DNA of 64,000 nt from Marinospirillum alkalitolerans (GTDB taxonomy: Bacteria > Pseudomonadota > Gammaproteobacteria > Pseudomonadales > Halomonadaceae): the NCBI RefSeq assembly GCF_045055655.1, contig NZ_JBANFI010000005.1:62001-126000 (forward strand), in the 5' to 3' direction. Positions 16,330 through 23,568 of the stretch are shown piece by piece. A program made the position numbers and the translations under genes. The notes under the pieces are model-generated. The model had not been told where the DNA came from. It was given only the letters and a program-made list of their open reading frames with translations, and searched no databases. How positions within the stretch are numbered: the stretch's first letter is position 1; each line of letters starts with the position of its first letter.

Positions 16330-16821
16330 ATGATAGAGATTCAAGATAAAAGCGATCAGCAGGCTGTGGATGCCATACTGGCCTTGGGTTATCCAGAAAA
16401 TAAGCCTTACATTGAGACGCTGCTTGCATGGACTTGCGATCCTAACTGGCCTATTGCCGGCTCCATTTATGCTTATTTGAGCCAGTTGGGCAAGCAAGAA
16501 GTGGCGAGCGTATTGCGACTTGCGGATCAGGTCGATCATGATTGGCGCTATAGTCTGATCACGCAGCTTATCGCAGGCTATGATGATGAGACGCTGGCCG
16601 AGTGTGTGACGAGTTTAAAAAGATGGGCAGCTCAGACAGGCAGTCAAGAGTGTGATTTTGAGGCCCTACGTCTTTTGGCTGAAAGAGCGTTAATCGATCC
16701 AGCAGAAATTGCGGCCATCGCCAAAAGAAATCTTTTTGTCTATAACCTCTGGATTAAAGAAACACTCGATGCAGCTGGTCAGGCCATCTATGCCTTTCCT
16801 TTGCGTGATCACCACCTCTGA
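16330..16821 (+). CDS. DUF5071-family protein
   Basis: Protein of 163 residues. The pattern DKSDQQAVDAILALGYPE followed by LLAWTCDPNWPIAG matches the DUF5071 domain, a helical repeat-like family found singly in many bacteria, often among immunity-type genes. Biochemical function is unknown. It follows the upstream gene by three bases with no ribosome-binding site of its own, suggesting coupled translation. No partner toxin is visible. Confidence 0.72.
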   Translation: MIEIQDKSDQQAVDAILALGYPENKPYIETLLAWTCDPNWPIAGSIYAYLSQLGKQEVASVLRLADQVDHDWRYSLITQLIAGYDDETLAECVTSLKRWAAQTGSQECDFEALRLLAERALIDPAEIAAIAKRNLFVYNLWIKETLDAAGQAIYAFPLRDHHL

Positions 16822-16839
16822 TCCCTTGGTGCTCAGTTT

Positions 16840-17163
16840 ATGCCTCGTGATCCGACGCTACTGGCTTATCTCTCTCAAGGAGATCAAACCCCTTTTATTG
16901 ATCTGATACAGGTCTCTAAAAAAGGCACATCCTACTTTTACGCTGGATGCTGGTGGCAACGTCACTGGCCCTTGAGTGGCGGTGTGTGCACCAATCCCAA
17001 GGGTGAAAAGTTAACCATTCAGCCCTTATCGCACACCCATCATCCAGATCCGCTCCAGGGTGGACGCATCCAAGTCAAGCCCTCCGCGCAGGCCAGATAT
17101 GCGCGCTGGATGCAGGGTCGGGTGACGGGCGAGCCTCAGACAGGCGCTTTCGATGAAACTTGA
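16840..17163 (+). CDS. Hypothetical protein, third gene of accessory cluster
   Basis: Small protein of 107 residues with an aromatic-rich core (YFYAGCWWQRHWPLSGG) and a conserved-looking HTHHPD segment. I do not recognise the family. It begins 18 bases after the DUF5071 stop and its end overlaps the next gene by 11 bases, so it is probably real and part of the operon, although it lacks a clear ribosome-binding site. Confidence 0.55.
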   Translation: MPRDPTLLAYLSQGDQTPFIDLIQVSKKGTSYFYAGCWWQRHWPLSGGVCTNPKGEKLTIQPLSHTHHPDPLQGGRIQVKPSAQARYARWMQGRVTGEPQTGAFDET

Positions 17164-17701
17164 TATTTCTCCATCTTATTTAACTCTTTTAGCCGCCGCA
17201 CTGAATGAAACGGTGATGGCGCGTCGGGCAGCGCTCAGTCGGGCCTCTTCGGTCAGCGCTGAAGATGAGGAGTCGCTGCTGAGCTTAGAGATCTGCCAAG
17301 GCTGGCTAGAAGAAGAATATACCCAGTTGGCGCAGCAGCAGCCCCAGCTCTTGCCTTGGTCTCAGCTGGTCTCAGCGCCACTGCAGCAGGCCAAGACTGC
17401 TGAAGCGGCCGCGCCCTCGACAACATCCAGTGTGACTGCCGCCACTTTACCGCTTCAGGTCACCTCGGCGGCGGGCATCTCAGGTGTGCTCTGTCGTGAT
17501 TTTGACGGTGAATATTTCTTCCGTGTTGAGCAGGCAGATTATACCTTCACCGATTATCTGCTATTGCATGATGACCTGCCTGTGACGATCGATCCCCAGG
17601 CCTTGGCCTCTTTCTACATCTATCAGGATCAAGAGCAGCCAATTTTAGACCATAGCCCTGAAGTGTTGGGTTTGGCCTTGTCGCCTCGCTCTGATGTCTG
17701 A
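17153..17701 (+). CDS. Hypothetical protein, fourth gene of accessory cluster
   Basis: Protein of 182 residues. Residues 1-70 are helical with acidic stretches, 78-105 form an Ala/Thr/Ser-rich linker, and 106-175 look like a beta-rich domain (VLCRDFDGEYFFRVEQADY). No export signal. Family not recognised. Its start overlaps the preceding gene by 11 bases, which argues for translational coupling. The next gene, an SbtA-like transporter, starts 217 bases later and appears separate. Confidence 0.6.
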   Translation: MKLDISPSYLTLLAAALNETVMARRAALSRASSVSAEDEESLLSLEICQGWLEEEYTQLAQQQPQLLPWSQLVSAPLQQAKTAEAAAPSTTSSVTAATLPLQVTSAAGISGVLCRDFDGEYFFRVEQADYTFTDYLLLHDDLPVTIDPQALASFYIYQDQEQPILDHSPEVLGLALSPRSDV

Positions 17702-17918
17702 TGGCCTCGCTTCTTGCTGTGTTGGAGCGATTGGATTGTTGCTTGGCTGTTTTGGGCATCACTGGGTGTCTTTGAGGCTGTGTGTCTGGTGATGCAAGAT
17801 CCATCTGTTGGGCGTTGATCCACTGATTTTTAGCTGGCCGGCTCTGTGGCTGATCCCTTAAACTAAGGTCTTGTTCCTTCCTTGTTTTTCAGCGGCCTTT
17901 TATGTAGAGGAGTCAGTG

Positions 17919-18854
17919 ATGCCAGATATCGTGGCCATGTTTTTTGTGCTGGGTGTGGTTTCCGGTTTGATGAAATCAGATTTAAACCTGCCTAAAGCAG
18001 CTTATGAGACGCTCAGCCTGCTGTTGATGCTGACGATAGGTTTGAAGGGGGGGATGGCTCTGCATGGCAATCTCTCTTTGGGGCTGTTGCAAGAAGCCTT
18101 GGTGGTCTTGGTGCTAGGTTTTGCGATTCCTTTGCTGTTGATCCCGATCCTGCGTTATATCGTGGGTTTATCGGATGCGAATGCGATCAGTATTGCGGCA
18201 CATTATGGCTCAGTCAGTGCGGGCACTTTTGCGGTAGCACTGGCTTACACCATGACCCATCAGCTTGAAACAGCTGGGCAGGTGACGCTTTATCTGGTCC
18301 TGCTTGAGCTGCCTGCGCTGCTCGTCGCATTAGGTTTGTATCAAATGAAAAACTCCGCGCGCGGTGAGTTTCGTTTGATGCATCTGGTCCATGAGACCTT
18401 TACTAACCGCAGTGTGGTGCTGCTGGTCGGGGGCTTATTGATTGGCGCGCTGTATGGATATGACGAAGGCTCGCAGGTCACACTGCTGCTGACCAGCAGT
18501 TTTGCCGTGGTGCTGGCGCTCTTTTTATTAGAAATGGGGTTGGTGGCTTCAGAAACCTTGCGTAAAGTGCGTTGGGAAGACTGGCGCTTGCTGAGCTTTG
18601 CTGTGATTGCTCCTGTGTGCCTCTCATTTTTTGGTATTGCGGCGGCGCATCTGCTGGGTCTGGCTGAGGGGACGGCACTGATTCTGGCTGCTTTAACGGC
18701 CAGTGCTTCTTATATTGCGGCCCCAGTGGCCATTCGCCATGCGATTCCAGAAGCGGATATCGGTTTGGCGATGCTGGCTTCTTTAGGCTTGACCTTCCCC
18801 TTCAATGTCTTGATCGGCATTCCGCTCTATCATCAGATTTTGCAGTGGATCTAA
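17919..18854 (+). CDS. SbtA-like sodium-dependent bicarbonate transporter family protein
   Basis: Inner-membrane protein of about 311 residues with roughly ten hydrophobic segments. It matches the Sbt_1 (DUF897) family: SGLMKSDLNLP near the start, LTIGLKGG, AHYGSVSAGTFAVAL in the middle and a second inverted-repeat half with SASYIAAPVAIRHAIPEAD near the end. Cyanobacterial SbtA is a Na+/HCO3- symporter; in heterotrophs the substrate is unproven. No sbtB (PII-like) gene is adjacent. AGAGGAG seven bases before ATG 17919 fixes the start, and an in-frame extension to 17871 is rejected. Confidence 0.85.
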   Translation: MPDIVAMFFVLGVVSGLMKSDLNLPKAAYETLSLLLMLTIGLKGGMALHGNLSLGLLQEALVVLVLGFAIPLLLIPILRYIVGLSDANAISIAAHYGSVSAGTFAVALAYTMTHQLETAGQVTLYLVLLELPALLVALGLYQMKNSARGEFRLMHLVHETFTNRSVVLLVGGLLIGALYGYDEGSQVTLLLTSSFAVVLALFLLEMGLVASETLRKVRWEDWRLLSFAVIAPVCLSFFGIAAAHLLGLAEGTALILAALTASASYIAAPVAIRHAIPEADIGLAMLASLGLTFPFNVLIGIPLYHQILQWI

Positions 18855-18911
18855 GAGGCGCCCTCGTCTTCACTTCATTGCGTTACTGAGTCAAGAGTCC
18901 AGAAGCAGAGC

Positions 18912-18948
18912 AAAAGAAAGGCCACCGTCAGAGGTGGCCTTCTTGATT
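18912..18948. terminator. Bidirectional terminator between transporter and receptor genes
   Basis: Stem AAGGCCACC/GGTGGCCTT (18918-18941). T-rich sequence follows on the minus strand and a shorter one on the plus strand, so it can serve both convergent genes. Confidence 0.8.
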
Positions 18949-18984
18949 CAACCTGCTTTTAGGATTCGCAGTTCAGTGACCTTG

Positions 18985-21246
18985 TTAGAAGTCATAGGTG
19001 GCTGAAATCCAGTAGCGACGCCCTTCTTGAACACCACCGCGTGTGCTGCGAGTGTGGTGGCTGTACTCATGCGCATATTGCGTGTCGCCACTGGTGTCTT
19101 CATAGGCTTTCCAGCCGCCACGGAAGTCCAAATCAAACAGATTATAGACAGCAGCATTCAGGCGTACATTTTCCGCGATCTGGTAGGTCGCACCCAGATT
19201 CCACAGGTTGTAAGCACTGATATCCCCTACAGCGGCATAGATGCGTGCATCGTTACCGGTCAGGTCATCTGGATGCTCGTTAAAGCGACGGCTTTCACCG
19301 CGATACTCAGTGCTGAGCCAGGTGGTCAGCTGATCATTGACTGCCCAGCTGAGGCGTGCATTGAACAGATGCTCAGGCGTGTCGGCCAGTTCTTGGTTGC
19401 GGCTACCGTCGCGGCTTTTGAGTTCGCTGTCGGTATAGGTGTAGTTGGCGCTCAGTGTCCAACCTTCAGCCTGAGCAAAGAAGGCACCCAGAGGGAGGGT
19501 CGTGCTCAGCTCAACACCTTGAGTCGTGGCTTCATCAATATTGATTGATTGGCCAAACTCAGCCTGGCCTGGGAAGCCGCCAATTCTGACGCAGCCTGGC
19601 TGGTCGGGGTTGGCGGCAAAGTCGCAATTCGGAACAGCAGGACCCGAGGCAATCTTATCTTCAATATCGTTATAGAAGAAGGTCACACTGGCGCGGACTC
19701 CGGCATAGTTTTCCCAGTGGGCACCAATCTCATAGCTGGTGCTGGTCTCTGGCTCTAGATCTGGACTCCCGATCGTCGCTGTAGCACCTTGAGCGGTGAT
19801 TCCGGTCAAGCCTTCCTGGATTTGATCAACACGCGGGGCTTTATAAGCCTGAGCGATCCCTGAGCGCAGAGTCAGCTGATCGTTGACGTTATAGACCAGA
19901 TAAGCACGTGGGCTAAAGTGGCCACCAAACTCATCATGGTGATCATAGCGACCACCCAGGGTCAGAGCGAGGTTGTCGCGCAGATACCATTCATCTTCAA
20001 CAAACAGGGCGTAGGTGGTTTGCTCCATCGTGACAGGGGCGACGCCATCAACAAACTCGGCATCCCAGTATTGTGCGCCGATTGTAAAGCGATGCTGCTG
20101 CCAAGGCAGGACTAAACGGGTATCAACGATCAGGTTGGTGTTTTCAAGCTCACGTGCATCGCCGACATTCTTACCGGGAATCCCCGTATTGGTGGGGTTT
20201 TGTGGGTTGCCGGGGATGGTGCGACCAGTGGTCTCGGTCACCTGGTGCTGGATGCTGGACTCTAATTGACCAAAGCCTAGATCACTACGATGGCCGAGTA
20301 CCCATTGCGTCCGCTCAAAGCGCAGATCATCAGCATAGCCACGCCAGTTGGTGGGAGTGTCATTATTTGACAGCAGACGGTTGTCGGGGGTGCCATTATC
20401 GTACCACTGACGACCCAGATCGAGATCCAGATAAACCTGGTGTTGGGCGTTGGGCGTCAGCGTGAGGCGACCACCAATATTCGAGGTGCGACCTTGAACT
20501 GGCGTTTGCCCACGGGTATTAAAGTCAGGTGCATTGGCTTCGCTGGGTGTTAGATTCGAAGCAGCACGATTCATGTGGCTGGCGCGCACTTGTAAGCCCA
20601 GCAGATTCTCAACCAGCGGACCTGTCGCAAAAACGCTGACATTGGACGTGCCACCAAATTCGCTGTCTTCTGGGAAGGTGGTGTCAACACTCAGGGTGCC
20701 GCCCCACTCGTCTGAGACAGGACGCGTAATAATGTTGATGACGCCACCCATCGCATCGGAGCCATAGAGAGTCGAGGCCGGGCCACGGATAATCTCGATA
20801 CGCTCAATAGCGGATAAGGGCGGCATAAAGCTGGTGGCAAATTCGCCAAAGCCATTAGGTGCCACATCGCCGGAGGTGTTCTGACGACGGCCGTCAATCA
20901 GAATCAGTGTGTAGTCGCTTGGCATACCACGAATAGAGATGTCTAAGCCGCCGGTTTTACCTGTTGCACCACGTACGTCTATCCCTTCGACGCCCTGAAG
21001 GGCTTCAGCAAGATTGTTGTAGCGACGGCTTTGCAGATCTTCACGCGTTAAGACACTCATGCTGGCTGGCGCTTGGCTCAAGTCTTGCTCAAAGCCAGCA
21101 GCCGTCACCACAATATTGCGCAGTTCGCGGGGTGCTTCATTGGTGGTTTGTGCTTGCAAGCTGGTGGCACCTAGTGCCAAGGCCAGACCAGCAGCGAGAG
21201 GTGTGAGATAAAAAGAAGGTGCGGTGTAAACAGGTTGATGTGCCAC
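18985..21246 (-). CDS. TonB-dependent siderophore/heme receptor (CirA-like)
   Basis: Outer-membrane gated beta-barrel of about 753 residues that imports an iron complex using TonB energy. There is a signal peptide ending near SLQAQ, a TonB box-like NIVVTA, and a plug domain with IRGMPSDYTLILIDGRR and ERIEIIRGPASTLYGSDAMGG. The barrel includes YKAPRVDQ and SPDLEPETS and ends in the terminal aromatic YDF. The pattern is nearest catecholate receptors of the CirA type; the YKAP and PDL segments also echo heme receptors, so the ligand is undecided. GTG 21246 is preferred because GGGG lies eight bases upstream; a TTG at 21270 would add eight residues. It is driven by a Fur-overlapped promoter. Confidence 0.9.
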   Translation of the reverse strand: MAHQPVYTAPSFYLTPLAAGLALALGATSLQAQTTNEAPRELRNIVVTAAGFEQDLSQAPASMSVLTREDLQSRRYNNLAEALQGVEGIDVRGATGKTGGLDISIRGMPSDYTLILIDGRRQNTSGDVAPNGFGEFATSFMPPLSAIERIEIIRGPASTLYGSDAMGGVINIITRPVSDEWGGTLSVDTTFPEDSEFGGTSNVSVFATGPLVENLLGLQVRASHMNRAASNLTPSEANAPDFNTRGQTPVQGRTSNIGGRLTLTPNAQHQVYLDLDLGRQWYDNGTPDNRLLSNNDTPTNWRGYADDLRFERTQWVLGHRSDLGFGQLESSIQHQVTETTGRTIPGNPQNPTNTGIPGKNVGDARELENTNLIVDTRLVLPWQQHRFTIGAQYWDAEFVDGVAPVTMEQTTYALFVEDEWYLRDNLALTLGGRYDHHDEFGGHFSPRAYLVYNVNDQLTLRSGIAQAYKAPRVDQIQEGLTGITAQGATATIGSPDLEPETSTSYEIGAHWENYAGVRASVTFFYNDIEDKIASGPAVPNCDFAANPDQPGCVRIGGFPGQAEFGQSINIDEATTQGVELSTTLPLGAFFAQAEGWTLSANYTYTDSELKSRDGSRNQELADTPEHLFNARLSWAVNDQLTTWLSTEYRGESRRFNEHPDDLTGNDARIYAAVGDISAYNLWNLGATYQIAENVRLNAAVYNLFDLDFRGGWKAYEDTSGDTQYAHEYSHHTRSTRGGVQEGRRYWISATYDF

Positions 21247-21508
21247 AAGTTGATCCCCATGTGTAGTCAAGGAGCGAGCGGCAGTATCAAGTCCATCAGC
21301 AATAGCAGGGCATCAGCCTAGCCTGCAGCGCAGACAGAACTGATTTGAAAGCCTGATTGTGAACGCAAGGGGCCGAATACTGCCGCGCCCTAAATAATTG
21401 CTTTGAGACTGGCTGGCTTGCAGAGCAAGGCGTCAACGAAAGAACAAGCATCCACTCAAAAAGATGGGGGCGCGATCCTTCTCTGCTGGCTGGCTGATCG
21501 GAGTCTAT

Positions 21509-21545
21509 GCTATAAAATCGCATGATCAAATGTCAATCATTATCA
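21509..21545 (-). promoter_or_regulatory. Fur-controlled promoter of the receptor gene
   Basis: On the minus strand a perfect -35 TTGACA (21536-21531) is separated by 16 bases from TATAGC (21514-21509). A Fur box matching 12 of 14 positions of the 7-1-7 consensus TGATAAT-N-ATTATCA covers 21531-21545 and so overlaps the -35. Repression by Fe-Fur is the expected behaviour. The transcript would carry a leader of about 250 bases. Confidence 0.8.
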
Positions 21546-21604
21546 TTTTTTGCTGCGATTAAGTTTTTAGATCATCTTGATAAAAAAATGCTTGCAAAGC
21601 TAAA

Positions 21605-21619
21605 TGATAAAGATTATCG
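21605..21619 (+). promoter_or_regulatory. Fur box for rightward transcription
   Basis: TGATAAAGATTATCG matches 12 of 14 positions of the Fur 7-1-7 consensus. It lies just before a short unexplained transcript-like unit ending at the terminator 21718-21743 and upstream of hemP. Confidence 0.7.
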
Positions 21620-21624
21620 TTAAT

Positions 21625-21743
21625 TTCATGGGCTGACGCCCTAACCGGATAACAGCACTGCCTCCCCCTAAAAGGTTGCTGTGATTCATGGTTCTCCTCA
21701 TCATCAAGCGAGTCCTTACCGCCCTTTATTGGGCGGTTTTTTT
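21625..21743 (+). ncRNA. Candidate Fur-regulated small RNA
   Basis: Between the Fur box at 21605 and hemP lies about 100 bases of non-coding sequence ending in a strong terminator: stem ACCGCCC/GGGCGGT (21718-21737) with seven T residues. Inside is the C-rich, probably single-stranded tract CCTCCCCCT (21661-21669), the kind of seed that RyhB/PrrF/NrrF-type RNAs use against ribosome-binding sites. The exact 5' end and promoter are not clear. An alternative is a leader with an attenuator for hemP. Confidence 0.4.
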
Positions 21744-21841
21744 ATCCAGCCTATTTGATAAACCTAAGGTGGCTGGGATGCTGATGTGATGGTGATTGTG
21801 AAGCGTCAGCGAGGGAAGGGATCATCAATTGAGGACAAATC

Positions 21842-22018
21842 ATGCAACAAGCCAAGAGTGTTGAGCCAAGGATCGAGCAGAATCCAGGAGTGCATCGCAT
21901 CAAGCGAATGACCAGTCAAGACTTGCTTCAGGGTGGGCAGCAGCTGCTGATCGAGCATGAGCAGGAGATGTATGTCTTGCGAGTGACCCGTCAGGGCAAG
22001 CTGATTTTAACCAAGTAG
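21842..22018 (+). CDS. hemP: Hemin uptake protein HemP
   Basis: Small protein of 58 residues. The C-terminal half carries the HemP family signature: SQDLLQGGQQLLIEH followed by YVLRVTRQGKLILTK up to the stop. HemP/HmuP proteins are small regulators or accessory factors encoded with heme receptors and needed for their expression in several species. GAGGAC lies before the ATG. It sits between the Fur-controlled receptor promoter and the HemS-like gene, supporting a heme-use role for the locus. Confidence 0.9.
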   Translation: MQQAKSVEPRIEQNPGVHRIKRMTSQDLLQGGQQLLIEHEQEMYVLRVTRQGKLILTK

Positions 22019-22102
22019 TCTTCCTGATTAACCCATCGAAAAAAATTACCACGAGGCGAATGTTGATAGATAGATTTTCTTAGACTTCTCTATCAATGAA
22101 AA

Positions 22103-22117
22103 CAATAATGATTCTCA
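22103..22117 (+). promoter_or_regulatory. Fur box upstream of the HemS-like gene
   Basis: CAATAATGATTCTCA matches 12 of 14 positions of the Fur consensus and lies about 60 bases before the start at 22179, where it would block RNA polymerase. It suggests that the HemS-like gene has its own iron-controlled promoter in addition to any read-through from hemP. Confidence 0.65.
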
Positions 22118-22178
22118 ATTAAGGTCTGTGCAGTCTCGCTTGCACAGAAGAGAGGAAAGCTGAATTGAGGACCGTCAA

Positions 22179-23294
22179 ATGAATGCGCTCGTGGTATCCC
22201 CCCTGACAAGAATACTGCCCCATCATCCTTCGCGCCCTCTGTATCATTCTTTGCTGGGGGTGCGTCAGGCGCAGCCTGGGCTGAGTGAGCGTGAGTGGGC
22301 GGCTTTGCTGGAAGTCAGCGAAGCCGAGCTCCAAGTTGCGCGCATAGGTCATGAAGCTGTTTATCCGCTGCAAGATCGCTTCTCCTTGCTTTATAGCTTG
22401 AGTCTGCTAGGCGAAGTTGAGCTTGAAATGATGAATGGCTTAGGTGTTGCGCATTGGAAGGGGCGCTTTAATGCGCCTGATTTGTATCTGGATCAGCCGC
22501 AGCAATTGGGTTTGCGCTTTCAGGTTGGTCAGCATCAGTTGATTGTGCACCTTGAGCACTGGTATTGGGCTTGTGCTGTTGAAGAGCCACGCATGATGTC
22601 CAATGGGCTGGTGCATTTAAAGCGTAGCCTGTGTTTTTATGATCGTCAGGGGCGCTTGTTCTTTCGTATTCAGGCGGGTGCGCAGACAGACTTAACGGCC
22701 TGGCAGAGTGTGCAGGAGAGCTTTGCGACGCAAGAGTTGGCCGCCCGGCCTTTGTTTGTGCGTAACGAGCGCACCAGTATTGATTTTCCAAGTGATGCTG
22801 CACAGCTGGAAAAAGAATGGCGCCTGATGCAGACGGTAGACGATCTTCCTTATCTGCTACAGCGTCATGACACCAGTTTGTTTGCGGCATTGTTAAGTCT
22901 TAGTCCTAAGCTGGCGCGGCCTGTTGGCTTGCAGGCGCTGGAGCAGTTGTTAAGCCGTTTAGCGCAATGGCCGCGTTTATCGGGTCGTATGCCACGCTTG
23001 GCTGTATCGCTGATGACGCCTGGACTGGAGCAGCACTTTCAGGGAGCGCCGCTGGCGCCTTGTCCAGTGAAGGATCAGCTCTGTATTGCTTGGGAGCAAG
23101 GAGGGTGCTTACACCTCGATCGCTTGGCGATGGAGTATGCCTTTATTGTGCGCCAGCCTTGTGATGGGCAGTGGATCAGCCATCTACAGCTATTTGATGC
23201 TGAGGGCCAACCCTTGGGTCGCATTTCCTGTGCACGCGAACCAGGTCAGGCCGAGGATCTGGCTTATCGTCATCTCTTGAATAGTTTGCAATAG
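22179..23294 (+). CDS. hmuS: HemS/HmuS-type hemin-degrading or heme-handling protein
   Basis: Cytoplasmic protein of 371 residues made of two related halves, as in HemS/ChuS/HmuS. The first half has LLEVSEAELQVARIGHEAV and HLEHWYWACAVEEP, corresponding to the family's heme-proximal FLRHWHYGFAVEE region, then LKRSLCFYDRQG. The family binds heme delivered by the ABC importer and either stores or opens the ring. The sequence is divergent, so the heme-ligand histidine cannot be assigned with certainty. A Fur box lies upstream. No hmuTUV genes follow, which is unusual. Confidence 0.78.
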   Translation: MNALVVSPLTRILPHHPSRPLYHSLLGVRQAQPGLSEREWAALLEVSEAELQVARIGHEAVYPLQDRFSLLYSLSLLGEVELEMMNGLGVAHWKGRFNAPDLYLDQPQQLGLRFQVGQHQLIVHLEHWYWACAVEEPRMMSNGLVHLKRSLCFYDRQGRLFFRIQAGAQTDLTAWQSVQESFATQELAARPLFVRNERTSIDFPSDAAQLEKEWRLMQTVDDLPYLLQRHDTSLFAALLSLSPKLARPVGLQALEQLLSRLAQWPRLSGRMPRLAVSLMTPGLEQHFQGAPLAPCPVKDQLCIAWEQGGCLHLDRLAMEYAFIVRQPCDGQWISHLQLFDAEGQPLGRISCAREPGQAEDLAYRHLLNSLQ

Positions 23295-23302
23295 GAGGGG
23301 GT

Positions 23303-23389
23303 ATGCATCATCGACTCTGGTTTCAGCTGAGTTCTTTGGCCTTGCTGGTCAGTGCCTTGGGGCCTTTTCTGGTTCAGGGTGGCGTCTGA
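23303..23389 (+). CDS. Possible 28-residue hydrophobic peptide or gene remnant
   Basis: Directly after the HemS-like gene, GGAGGGGG precedes ATG 23303 and a 28-codon frame. The product resembles a signal peptide or a single membrane segment (SSLALLVSALGPFLV). In complete heme operons hmuT, encoding a periplasmic heme-binding protein with a signal peptide, follows hmuS, so this could be the stump of a deleted hmuT. It could also be a genuine small membrane protein. Confidence 0.4.
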   Translation: MHHRLWFQLSSLALLVSALGPFLVQGGV

Positions 23390-23504
23390 GCTGCATCGCT
23401 CTGATAGAAAAACGGTTTTTGGAAAGGCGGTTTTTGATACACGCGATTTCCTTGGGCGTTGAGGTCTGTTGCGTATCTTGGGTGAGTTCAAGATCAGAGA
23501 TAAA

Positions 23505-23539
23505 AGAAAAAGCTTCCTGGTGACCAGGAAGCTTTTTTT
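23505..23539. terminator. Bidirectional terminator between heme locus and rne
   Basis: Perfect 10-bp inverted repeat AGCTTCCTGG/CCAGGAAGCT with a three-base loop, preceded by A residues and followed by T residues. It works for both the convergent rne transcript and the hmuS transcript. Confidence 0.93.
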
Positions 23540-23568
23540 ATGGCTGCAACCAAACGGGCGTTCCCGTC

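Noticed and set aside
21296..21529. 77-residue minus-strand frame upstream of the receptor gene
   Set aside because: It fills the long leader behind the Fur-controlled promoter but has no ribosome-binding site, no recognisable features, and its start lies upstream of the predicted transcription start.
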